A DNA stretch of 6,325 nt from DATAFO01 sp046728935 (GTDB taxonomy: Bacteria; Actinomycetota; Thermoleophilia; Solirubrobacterales; 70-9): contig JBKPFS010000089.1 of assembly GCA_046728935.1 (NCBI GenBank), positions 1 through 6,325 on the forward strand. The letters are read 5' to 3'. The notes beneath the pieces are model-generated. The model ran no database searches. It had not been told where the DNA came from and was given only the letters and a program-made list of their open reading frames with translations. A program made the translations under genes and the position numbers. Within the stretch, counting starts at the first letter, position 1; each line of letters begins with the position of its first letter. Below are positions 1-5,177 of the stretch, in pieces.

Positions 1-1290
1 GTCTTCGTCTTCTCGCAGGACTTCACCGTCTTCGGCGGCTCGCTCGGCGAGGTGATGGCCGAGAAGATGGTCAAGGTCATGGACCTCGCCGCCAAGGTCG
101 GGGCTCCGGTGATCGGCATCAACGACTCCGGTGGAGCCCGCATCCAGGAGGGCGTCGTCTCGCTCGGCGCCTACGGCGACGTCTTCGTCCGGAACGTGCA
201 GTGCTCGGGCGTGATCCCGCAGATCAGCCTGATCATGGGCCCCTGCGCGGGCGGCGCGGTGTACTCGCCGGCGATGACCGACTTCATCTTCATGGTGAAG
301 GGGACCTCGCACATGTTCATCACCGGCCCCGAGGTGATCAAGACCGTGACGGGCGAGGAGGTGGAGTTCGAGGAGCTCGGCGGGGCGATGAGCCACAACA
401 CCAAGTCGGGCGTGGCCCACTTCGCGGCCGACGACGAGGAACAGTGCCTCGAGGACGTCCGCTACCTGATGTCGTTCCTGCCGCTCAACAACCTCGAGCT
501 GCCACCGCGGGTCGAGCCCTTCGACGACCCCGACCGCATGGACACCGCGCTCGACACCATCGTTCCCGACGACCCGTCAAAGCCCTACGACATGCGCGAG
601 GTGGTCTCCCTGATCGTCGACGACGGCGAGTTCTTCGAGGTCCACGAGCACTTCGCGCAGAACATCGTCGTCGGCTTCTCGCGCCTCGACGGCTACCCGA
701 TCGGCGTGGTCGGCAACCAGCCCAGGCACCTGGCCGGCGTGCTCGACATCGAATCGTCCGAGAAGGCCGCCCGCTTCGTGCGCTTCTGCGACGCCTTCAA
801 CATCCCCCTGCTCACCTTCACGGACGTGCCCGGCTTCCTCCCCGGGACCTCGCAGGAGTGGGGCGGGATCATCCGCCACGGGGCGAAGCTGCTCTACGCG
901 TTCACCGAGGCGACCGTTCCGAAGCTCACCGTCGTCACCCGCAAGGCGTACGGCGGCGCCTACGACGTCATGAACTCGAAGCACATGCTGGCCGACTTCA
1001 ACTTCGCCTGGCCGACGGCGGAGGTGGCGGTGATGGGACCGGAGGGCGCGGTCAGCATCATCTACCGCAAGGACATCTCGACCTCGCCCACCCCGGAGGA
1101 GCGCCGCGAGAAGCTGATCCAGGACTACAAGGCGCACTTCGCCAACCCGTACTCGGCCGCCGAGCGGGGCTACCTCGACGACGTGATCGAGCCCCACGAG
1201 ACGCGCCCGAAGCTGATCCGGGCGCTGCGGACGCTGCAGACCAAGCGGGTCGACCAGCCGAAGCGAAAGCACGGGAACATCCCGCTCTAG
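1..1290 (+). CDS. pccB: Acyl-CoA carboxylase beta (carboxyltransferase) subunit, probably propionyl-CoA type; 5' end missing
   Basis: Carboxyltransferase subunit of a biotin-dependent acyl-CoA carboxylase. It moves the carboxyl group from biotin on the alpha subunit to propionyl-CoA or a similar short acyl-CoA in the cytoplasm. The reading frame is open from base 1, so the gene starts upstream; 429 codons are present, and full-length homologues are about 510-530, so roughly 90 residues are missing. Visible motifs, in window codons: SGGARIQEG (43-51) and MGPCAGGA (from 79) in the N-terminal crotonase-like half; NQPRHLAGVLDIESSEKAARF (around 239-258), DVPGFLPGT, GGIIRHGAKLLYA and GGAYDVM (318-324) in the C-terminal half. 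The aspartate at codon 322 appears to match the residue (D422 in Streptomyces coelicolor PccB) known to favour propionyl-CoA over acetyl-CoA; this alignment was made by eye. The protein ends in a basic tail, stop TAG. The matching epsilon subunit lies about 1.9 kb downstream rather than next door. The family is certain, the exact substrate less so. Confidence 0.95.
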   Translation, partial: VFVFSQDFTVFGGSLGEVMAEKMVKVMDLAAKVGAPVIGINDSGGARIQEGVVSLGAYGDVFVRNVQCSGVIPQISLIMGPCAGGAVYSPAMTDFIFMVKGTSHMFITGPEVIKTVTGEEVEFEELGGAMSHNTKSGVAHFAADDEEQCLEDVRYLMSFLPLNNLELPPRVEPFDDPDRMDTALDTIVPDDPSKPYDMREVVSLIVDDGEFFEVHEHFAQNIVVGFSRLDGYPIGVVGNQPRHLAGVLDIESSEKAARFVRFCDAFNIPLLTFTDVPGFLPGTSQEWGGIIRHGAKLLYAFTEATVPKLTVVTRKAYGGAYDVMNSKHMLADFNFAWPTAEVAVMGPEGAVSIIYRKDISTSPTPEERREKLIQDYKAHFANPYSAAERGYLDDVIEPHETRPKLIRALRTLQTKRVDQPKRKHGNIPL

Positions 1291-1361
1291 GTCCATACCG
1301 CGTCGCGGCGATCGCGGCGCGTTCGAGCGGGACCGTGCGCGCGACGCAGCGATCCAGGATG

Positions 1362-1405
1362 GGTCACCGGATCATCCGGATCACTGACCGGCGGTTGAAG
1401 CCGCC
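1362..1405 (+). terminator. Hairpin cluster downstream of the carboxylase gene, possible terminator
   Basis: The 271-base gap 1291-1561 holds no credible gene. It contains inverted repeats: GGTCA (1362-1366) pairs with TGACC (1385-1389) around an inner CCGGAT-C-ATCCGG (1367-1379), and GGCGG (1390-1394) pairs with CCGCC (1401-1405) around a 6-nt loop. There is no T-run after either hairpin, so a standard intrinsic terminator is not shown. Position, 72 nt past the stop codon, is the main argument for a role in ending or protecting the transcript. Confidence 0.3.
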
Positions 1406-1549
1406 AGATGACCTCGAGGCCGACATCAGGGACCTGCTACGTGTGCGGGCCTACTCGTCGGGCCTCAACGTGATGCCATCGAGGGCGAGTAGCCGCGCAG
1501 ATGGCTCATGCAAGCCCTCATGCGCCCGTGTGGGCGAGCCCGAGTTGGG

Positions 1550-1555
1550 TACGGT
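1550..1555 (+). promoter_or_regulatory. -10 box (TACGGT) for a leaderless transcript
   Basis: TACGGT fits the actinobacterial TANNNT -10 consensus and ends 6 nt before the ATG at 1562. That spacing puts the transcription start on or next to the start codon, i.e. a leaderless mRNA. No Shine-Dalgarno sequence precedes this ATG, which agrees. No convincing -35 is visible. Confidence 0.4.
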
Positions 1556-1561
1556 GCGCCC

Positions 1562-2029
1562 ATGGACCTCCGCCGGATCAACGCTGGCACGGCGCTGACC
1601 GCGCTCGGGGGAGTTCTCCTGCTGGTGAGCCTGTTCCTCGACTGGTACGAGCCGGGGTTGAGCTCGTGGACGGTATTCGAGCTGATCGACATCACCCTCG
1701 CGACGATCGCGGTCGCATCGCTCGTCAGCGCGGCGGCGGTTTGGTTCGGGCGGCCGCAGACCATCGCCGGAGATCGCGCCCTGCGATACCTGGCGCTCGG
1801 CGCGCTGATCATCGTCGCGGCGTCGCTCATCGACGCTCCGCCGGCGGCGGCCGATAGCTCGCCCGAGGTCGGCGCCTGGCTGGCGCTGGCGGCGACGCTC
1901 CTTCTCTGCGCCGGCGCGCTGCTTCGCGACGCCAGGGTGGCCGTGGTCATCACCCCACGCGAGCCCGATCGCGAGACGGAATTCGACGTGGGCGCCGAGA
2001 CGCGACCGTTCGACACCGAGCGTCCCTAG
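1562..2029 (+). CDS. Small four-helix integral membrane protein, function unknown
   Basis: 155-residue protein with four hydrophobic segments at about residues 10-28 (ALTALGGVLLLVSLFLDWY), 43-61, 76-95 and 103-123, then a charged C-terminal tail rich in Asp, Glu and Arg. The first helix ends in a short FLDWY motif, resembling the FLPWY motif I associate with small uncharacterised membrane proteins common in Thermoleophilia and other actinobacteria; this is recognition by eye, not a database hit. The ATG at 1562 was chosen over an in-frame ATG at 1508 because the extra 18 residues are Arg/Gly-rich and unlike the family, and because a TANNNT -10 box sits 6 nt before 1562. No catalytic residue is evident. 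It is the first gene in the insert between the carboxylase beta and epsilon genes. The gene is likely real; no function can be given. Confidence 0.8.
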   Translation: MDLRRINAGTALTALGGVLLLVSLFLDWYEPGLSSWTVFELIDITLATIAVASLVSAAAVWFGRPQTIAGDRALRYLALGALIIVAASLIDAPPAAADSSPEVGAWLALAATLLLCAGALLRDARVAVVITPREPDRETEFDVGAETRPFDTERP

Positions 2030-2044
2030 GCACCTCAGAACCGG

Positions 2045-2203
2045 CGCGTAGCGCTGCTCGCCGCGGGCCTGATCGCGGGCACGGCGCCGGCCCGTGCCGA
2101 CACGTTCGGGCATACGACCCTCGAGCAGCGAGTCGTGCCGACCGCCGCCGCCGGGTTCCGGACGCTCGGGCTCGGTCCAGGCGAGCCCTACCTGGTGCGC
2201 TAG
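2045..2203 (+). pseudogene. N-terminal stump of a secreted TIGR03767-like metallophosphoesterase
   Basis: Starting 15 nt after the membrane-protein stop and in the same frame, the sequence reads as a signal peptide (RRVALLAAGLIAG, then TAPARA before a likely cleavage site) followed by DTFGHTTLEQRVVPTAAAG and FRTLGLGPGEPYLVR, ending at TAG 2201-2203. The pattern TTL-x-P-x-G-x-L-x-GPGEP-x-VR after a signal peptide resembles, from memory, the mature N-terminus of secreted actinobacterial metallophosphoesterases of the TIGR03767 type, which run to several hundred residues. No ATG, GTG or TTG start lies in frame at the beginning (an internal CTG is at 2054), and the catalytic domain is absent because the next gene, on the opposite strand, ends at 2228. 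I read it as a decayed remnant that lost both start codon and main body. The family assignment is tentative; the signal-peptide-like composition is plain. Confidence 0.5.
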
Positions 2204-2227
2204 GCGACGGCCAGAGGGGAACGGAGG

Positions 2228-3175
2228 TCAGAGCTCCACCGACGGCGCCTCGATCCGCCCGTCGCGCCAGGCCTCGAGCACCGCGGTGGCGACCCCGAGG
2301 TCCTGGATCGCCAGGCCCGTGGAGTCGAAAAGGGTCACCTGATCGGCGGAGCGCCTGCCCTCGGCTCGCCCGAGCAGAACCTCGCCCAACGGCGTCACGT
2401 CGCCGCGGGCGACGAGCCCGGCGGCGACGGCCCCGGACAGCTCGCCTCCGCTCGACGCCTGCTCCCAGTCGTCGCAGAACAGGGCGCAGCGCTCTAGCGC
2501 TTCTCGCTCGACCTCGGCCTTCCCTTGCGCGTCGGCGCCCAGCACCGCGTGGTGCTGGCCGGGTCGGAGGTCCCCGGCGAGGATCACCGGCCGATCGCCC
2601 GGGGTGACAGCGACGACGACGTCCTGGGCGGCTGCCTCCTCGCGGGCCCCAACACGCCAGCCCAGCTCCCCGGCCAACGCCTCGGCAGCGGCCGGACGGA
2701 CGTCGGCGCAGACGCCGGGCCCGTAGCCCGCCGCCCTCAGGCAGCGGGCCGCCCAGCCGCCGTTCACGCCGCTGCCGATGATTCCCACCGACTGGGCGTC
2801 GCCGGGGGTGAGCGCCCGAGCGGAGACCGCGGCGCCCGCACCCGTACGCAACGAGGTGACGCTGGCGCAGTCGAGGATCGCCACAAGCTCGCCTGTGGCG
2901 GCGCTGGAGACGAGCAGGGCGCCGGTGACCACGGGCAGACCGCGCTCCGGATTGCGCGGAAACGAGGTCACCCACTTGAGGATCGCGAGGCCGCCGCCGC
3001 GCGCCGGCATCGCACGGAAGTCACCGTCGGGCGGCGCCTCGACGTAGACCTTCGGCGGCATCTCCCACTCGCCGGCCGCGTGGCGCTCGAACGCTTCCCG
3101 CGTGCGCTCGATCGCGTCGGTCGGCGAGACCGCCGCGAACACCGCCCGCGCGTCGAAGACCGGGATCTCGGGCAC
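2228..3175 (-). CDS. Ornithine cyclodeaminase / mu-crystallin family NAD(P)-dependent dehydrogenase
   Basis: 315-residue protein, the usual length for this family, whose members use NAD(P)(H) on amino or imino acids: ornithine cyclodeaminase, alanine dehydrogenase of the archaeal type, pyrroline-2-carboxylate reductase, ectoine-breakdown EutC. The N-terminal substrate-binding part has LKW with Lys67, then GLPVVTGALLV, TGELVAILD and SLRTGAGAAV with the family RTGA (110-113). The Rossmann fold follows with GIIGSGVNG (131-139). GADAQGKAE (213-221) carries Asp215, matching the catalytic Asp of Pseudomonas putida ornithine cyclodeaminase, and the C-terminus has the conserved TLFDSTGLAIQD (281-292). 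The GTG start at 3175 was preferred because upstream codons in this frame are Arg/Gly-rich, overlap the divergent epsilon-subunit gene and do not resemble the family, while a TAACCT -10 box lies 7 nt before it. The substrate cannot be decided from sequence, and no neighbour clearly points to one. Confidence 0.9.
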   Translation of the reverse strand: MPEIPVFDARAVFAAVSPTDAIERTREAFERHAAGEWEMPPKVYVEAPPDGDFRAMPARGGGLAILKWVTSFPRNPERGLPVVTGALLVSSAATGELVAILDCASVTSLRTGAGAAVSARALTPGDAQSVGIIGSGVNGGWAARCLRAAGYGPGVCADVRPAAAEALAGELGWRVGAREEAAAQDVVVAVTPGDRPVILAGDLRPGQHHAVLGADAQGKAEVEREALERCALFCDDWEQASSGGELSGAVAAGLVARGDVTPLGEVLLGRAEGRRSADQVTLFDSTGLAIQDLGVATAVLEAWRDGRIEAPSVEL

Positions 3176-3182
3176 GGCGGCC

Positions 3183-3188
3183 AGGTTA
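3183..3188 (-). promoter_or_regulatory. -10 box (TAACCT) for the cyclodeaminase-family gene
   Basis: Read on the minus strand, TAACCT matches TANNNT and ends 7 nt before the GTG at 3175. This implies a leaderless transcript, and no Shine-Dalgarno sequence is present. It overlaps the oppositely directed TAGAGT box at 3187-3192 by two bases, so the two polymerases would compete. Confidence 0.45.
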
Positions 3189-3192
3189 GAGT
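3187..3192 (+). promoter_or_regulatory. -10 box (TAGAGT) for the epsilon-subunit gene
   Basis: TAGAGT matches TANNNT and ends 10 nt before the ATG at 3203, giving a leader of only about 3-4 nt or none. It shares bases 3187-3188 with the minus-strand TAACCT box. The -35 region of this promoter would lie inside the cyclodeaminase-family coding sequence; no clear -35 hexamer is visible there. Confidence 0.4.
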
Positions 3193-3202
3193 TCGCCCGG
3201 CG

Positions 3203-3448
3203 ATGGGCGCCAACGGCAAGCGCCGGCCTCCCCGGCCTCAGATCGAGATCGTCTCGCCGACGGCCTCGGAGTCCGAGGCGGCGGCGATCGTGGCGGCGCT
3301 GGAGCAGTTCCTGGCCGAGACCGCGCCGTCCCCGAGCGCCGAAGGTGCGACGCCCAGCCCCTGGCAGCGCGCGGCGCTTGAGGGTGCGATCTCGGCGCGA
3401 GAGGTCGGCGGCTACGCCTGGGGCCACCCGGCCCGAACGCACCGCTGA
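3203..3448 (+). CDS. accE: Acyl-CoA carboxylase epsilon subunit
   Basis: 81-residue protein matching the small actinobacterial epsilon subunit (Pfam ACC_epsilon, usually about 60-90 residues), which binds the beta subunit and stimulates carboxylase activity. Visible pattern: basic N-terminus (NGKRRPPRP), a beta-strand IEIVSPTASE (14-23), a helix EAAAIVAALEQFLAE (25-39), a low-complexity Pro/Ser linker, then SPWQRAALEG with Trp54 and YAWGHP with Trp73. The SxW and WxxP spacing at the C-terminus is typical of the family. ATG 3203 was chosen because it gives the family length and follows a -10 box by 10 nt; the frame upstream is only a shadow of the minus-strand gene. It is divergent from the cyclodeaminase-family gene and on the same strand as the beta subunit, but 1.9 kb away from it. 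The low conservation of this family keeps confidence below certainty. Confidence 0.8.
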   Translation: MGANGKRRPPRPQIEIVSPTASESEAAAIVAALEQFLAETAPSPSAEGATPSPWQRAALEGAISAREVGGYAWGHPARTHR

Positions 3449-3458
3449 GCCAGCACCG

Positions 3459-3488
3459 GCCTTGCCGCAGGGCGCATCGCCTTGCCGC
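3459..3488 (+). repeat. Direct repeat of GCCTTGCCGC, 20-nt period
   Basis: GCCTTGCCGC occurs at 3459-3468 and again at 3479-3488, each followed within a few bases by GGGCG. The centre-to-centre distance of 20 nt is about two helical turns, which would put both copies on the same DNA face. The second copy contains the candidate -35 of the dodecin promoter. It could be a regulator site or a chance tandem duplication. Confidence 0.35.
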
Positions 3489-3511
3489 GGAGGGCGGTTT
3501 CCGGATAGAAC
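3482..3511 (+). promoter_or_regulatory. Candidate dodecin promoter (TTGCCG ... ATAGAA/TAGAAC)
   Basis: TTGCCG at 3482-3487 resembles the TTGACA -35. ATAGAA at 3505-3510 (spacer 17) or TAGAAC at 3506-3511 (spacer 18) could serve as -10, but neither is a perfect TANNNT. If used, RNA would start near 3517-3518 and the dodecin leader would be about 38 nt. Moderate to weak support. Confidence 0.35.
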
Positions 3512-3512
3512 A

Positions 3513-3550
3513 CCTCCTACGACGCGGTTTCGAGACCGCATGAGAGGAGG
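3513..3550 (+). promoter_or_regulatory. Shine-Dalgarno of dodecin with a potential sequestering stem
   Basis: AGGAGG at 3545-3550 is a strong Shine-Dalgarno sequence, 5 nt before the GTG start. Upstream, CCTCCT at 3513-3518 is its exact complement. Between them sits a second hairpin, GCGGTT paired with GACCGC (3524-3539, loop TCGA, one G-U pair), flanked by 5 nt on each side. An RNA containing all of this could fold so that the Shine-Dalgarno is closed. If transcription instead starts at about 3517 (see the promoter entry), CCTCCT is left out and the structure cannot form. Confidence 0.4.
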
Positions 3551-3555
3551 AGAGA

Positions 3556-3765
3556 GTGGCCGTTGTGAAGATCATCGAGCTGGTCGGCAGCTCGAAGACC
3601 TCAACCGACGACGCTGCGAAGCAGGCGCTGACCCAGGCACAGACCTCGCTGCGAAACATCCGTGCCGTGGACATCGTCTCGACCGGTATCCGGGGCGAGA
3701 ACCTCGACGAGTATCGCGCCCACGTACGGGTCGCCTTCCTGATCGAGGGAACCGACGTCGACTAG
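3556..3765 (+). CDS. Dodecin family protein lacking the flavin-stacking Trp
   Basis: 69-residue protein of the dodecin family: small proteins with a beta-alpha-beta-beta fold that assemble into hollow dodecamers in the cytoplasm and typically store or sequester flavins. Seen: strand VVKIIELVGSSKTS (3-16), helix DDAAKQALTQAQTSLRNI (18-35), strand AVDIVSTGIRG (37-47), strand EYRAHVRVAFLIEG (52-65). By eye alignment to Halobacterium dodecin, the flavin-stacking Trp36 corresponds to Ala37 and Gln55 to Arg54; the protein has no Trp at all. This resembles the Trp-less mycobacterial Rv0379 (SecE2), described as a calcium dodecin, so flavin binding should not be assumed. The GTG start at 3556 is fixed by AGGAGG 5 nt upstream. 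The stop codon TAG forms part of the ribosome binding site of the next gene, which suggests co-translation with the beta-helix protein. The family is well supported; the ligand is unknown. Confidence 0.9.
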   Translation: MAVVKIIELVGSSKTSTDDAAKQALTQAQTSLRNIRAVDIVSTGIRGENLDEYRAHVRVAFLIEGTDVD

Positions 3766-3778
3766 GAGACGACGACTG
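3764..3778 (+). promoter_or_regulatory. Shine-Dalgarno AGGAG followed by a CTG start codon
   Basis: AGGAG at 3764-3768 overlaps the dodecin stop codon and lies 7 nt before CTG at 3776. In this frame, after the stop TGA at 3740-3742, there is no ATG, GTG or TTG until GTG 4013, which would remove the signal peptide and the conserved N-terminal domain. CTG 3776 is therefore the best start. Confidence 0.6.
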
Positions 3779-5161
3779 AGCAGGCGAGCGGGCCCCGCGC
3801 TCGGGGCCTGCTCGCTCCTCGCCCTGCCGGCGGTCGCCCAGGCGGATGACTTCACGGTCACCAACCTGAACGACGACGGAAGCGGCTCGCTGCGGGATGC
3901 GATCCAAGACGCGAACGGAAACCCGGGCGCCGACCGGGTCCTGTTCAGCTCGAGCCTCAGCGGCACGATCGGGCTCACCAGCGGACCGCTCTCCATCACC
4001 GACCCGGTCGCCGTGCTCGGGCCCGGCGCCAATCGGATCACGGTCAGCGGGCGTGATCAATACCGCGTGCTGCTCGTAGGCGCGGGCGCCTCTGGGACCG
4101 AGGTCTCCCGGCTGACCCTGGCCGACGGCAACAGCCCCGACAGCGGGGGCGCCATCCGGACCGCCGCCGACCTGACGGTCTCGGAGTCGGTGATCACCGG
4201 CAGCGCCGCGGTCAACGATGGAGGGGGGATCTACGCGTACCCCAACGACGTGCGCGTGGAGAACTCGACGATCTCCGGAAATACGGCCACCGATGATGGA
4301 GGGGGCCTCTACGCCTACAACGGCGAGATCGAGATCGTGAACTCGACGGTCTCCGGTAATTCCGCCTCCGGCGTCAGCGTGAACACGGGCGGCGGGCTTT
4401 GGATGGGAAGCGGCGACAACGGTGGGACGCTGAACGTGCGCAACTCGACGGTCAGCGACAACCGGGCCGAGAACGGCGGCGGCGTCTACGGCTCCGGGAC
4501 CCACACTTCGCTCGTGCTGGCGGGCAGCCTCATCGCCGGAAGCACGGCCACCGGTGACGGCGACGACCTGTTCGGCAACGGCTTCGGCGATAGCGGCGTC
4601 GACAGCGCAGCGTTCAACCTGATCGGCGACCCCGGCAACAGCGGCGTGACCACCGCTGGCGGCAACCTGATCGGCGTCGATCCACTCCTCAGCCCACTTG
4701 CAGACAACGGCGGGCCGACGCCCACCCGTGCCCTCAAGCCGGGCAGCCCCGCCAAGGACGCCGGGCCGACCAGCGGCGCCCCAGCGACCGATCAGCGGGG
4801 CTCGCCGCGCAAGGGTCGGGCCGACATCGGCGCCTACGAGCTTGTCAAGTGCGGCGGCACGGTGGTCGACGTCGTCGGCACCTCGGGCAAGGACCGGCTG
4901 CGCGGCGACGGGGGGAAGAACGGGATCCTCGGGCTCGGCGACAGCGACCGACTCGCGGGCCTGCGCGGGCGCGACGCGCTCTGCGGCAAGGGCGGCAAGG
5001 ACAAGCTCTCGGGCGGTAACAGCAAGGACAAGCTCCTCGGCGGCGGCGGCGAGGACAAGCTGAAGGGCGGCAAGGCGGCCGACAAGCTGAACGGCGGGCC
5101 GGGCAACGACCAGTGCATCGGCGGCAGCGGCCCGGGCCTCGACAAGCTGAAGAGCTGCTAG
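3776..5161 (+). CDS. Secreted beta-helix protein with CSLREA-like, choice-of-anchor-Q and RTX-like C-terminal repeats
   Basis: 461-residue exported protein, taking CTG as start. Order of parts: signal peptide (Arg3-Arg4, hydrophobic core, cleavage likely after AVAQA at 23); a CSLREA-type segment, TVTNLNDDGSGSLRDAIQDA, which lacks the Cys (27-46); a right-handed parallel beta-helix at about 117-275, with rungs such as VENSTISGNTATDDGGGLYA and VRNSTVSDNRAENGGGVYG; a choice-of-anchor-Q-like segment with DPLLSPLADNGGPTPTRAL, GSPAKDAG, TDQRGSPR and ADIGAYEL (302-358); then nine RTX-like nonapeptides (368-448) and a Cys-ending tail. Such proteins are usually surface or extracellular and may bind carbohydrate or calcium; no catalytic residues are recognised. 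Four Cys in the last 110 residues may form disulfides. It lies 10 nt after dodecin with overlapping translation signals, so the two are probably one operon. The family is clear, the role unknown. Confidence 0.88.
   Translation: MSRRAGPALGACSLLALPAVAQADDFTVTNLNDDGSGSLRDAIQDANGNPGADRVLFSSSLSGTIGLTSGPLSITDPVAVLGPGANRITVSGRDQYRVLLVGAGASGTEVSRLTLADGNSPDSGGAIRTAADLTVSESVITGSAAVNDGGGIYAYPNDVRVENSTISGNTATDDGGGLYAYNGEIEIVNSTVSGNSASGVSVNTGGGLWMGSGDNGGTLNVRNSTVSDNRAENGGGVYGSGTHTSLVLAGSLIAGSTATGDGDDLFGNGFGDSGVDSAAFNLIGDPGNSGVTTAGGNLIGVDPLLSPLADNGGPTPTRALKPGSPAKDAGPTSGAPATDQRGSPRKGRADIGAYELVKCGGTVVDVVGTSGKDRLRGDGGKNGILGLGDSDRLAGLRGRDALCGKGGKDKLSGGNSKDKLLGGGGEDKLKGGKAADKLNGGPGNDQCIGGSGPGLDKLKSC
3784..3815 (+). 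other. Strong hairpin at the dodecin / beta-helix junction
   Basis: GCGAGC (3784-3789), G, GGCCCCG (3791-3797), loop CGCT, CGGGGCC (3802-3808), T, GCTCGC (3810-3815) form a 14-bp stem with one G-U pair. It begins 6 nt after the CTG codon, inside the signal-peptide codons, and 18 nt after the dodecin stop. There is no T-run after it. It could block ribosome entry at the second gene, attenuate transcription, or protect the dodecin mRNA 3' end. Confidence 0.55.
4877..5119 (+). repeat. Nine in-register 27-nt units coding RTX-like nonapeptides
   Basis: Nine consecutive 9-residue units: GTSGKDRLR, GDGGKNGIL, GLGDSDRLA, GLRGRDALC, GKGGKDKLS, GGNSKDKLL, GGGGEDKLK, GGKAADKLN, GGPGNDQCI, then GG. They follow the RTX pattern GGxGxDxLx with no insertions. 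Asp at position 6 is kept in eight of nine, Leu at 8 in most, but Gly at 4 is often lost and Lys is common at positions 5 and 7. Canonical repeats bind calcium in a beta-roll; how many sites survive here is unclear. Confidence 0.75.
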
Positions 5162-5177
5162 CGACCCTTGCCCGACC

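Noticed and set aside
577..1296. 239-codon minus-strand frame
   Set aside because: Antisense shadow of the carboxylase; low-complexity Arg/Val/Leu/Asp content with no motif.
1319..1405. tRNA-like features (TTCGAGC and several short stems)
   Set aside because: No acceptor stem, anticodon arm and T-arm can be arranged at tRNA distances; the stems are better read as separate hairpins.
1508..1561. Upstream ATG for the four-helix membrane protein
   Set aside because: The extra 18 residues are Arg/Gly-rich and unlike the hydrophobic start of the family, and the -10 box lies inside this stretch, before ATG 1562.
201..1598. 465-codon plus-strand frame overlapping the carboxylase
   Set aside because: It is an Arg/Gly/Pro-rich shifted-frame shadow of the carboxylase gene, typical of GC-rich DNA.
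3176..3541. Long N-terminal extension of the cyclodeaminase-family protein
   Set aside because: The added residues are Arg/Gly-rich, overlap the epsilon-subunit gene fully, and exceed the family length.
3776..3813. Lipoprotein signal with Cys12 (LGAC) in the beta-helix protein
   Set aside because: The hydrophobic core continues after Cys12 and a good AVAQA cleavage site follows at 23, so an ordinary signal peptide fits better.
4013..4015. GTG as start of the beta-helix protein
   Set aside because: It would discard the signal peptide and the conserved CSLREA-like segment that read cleanly in frame upstream.
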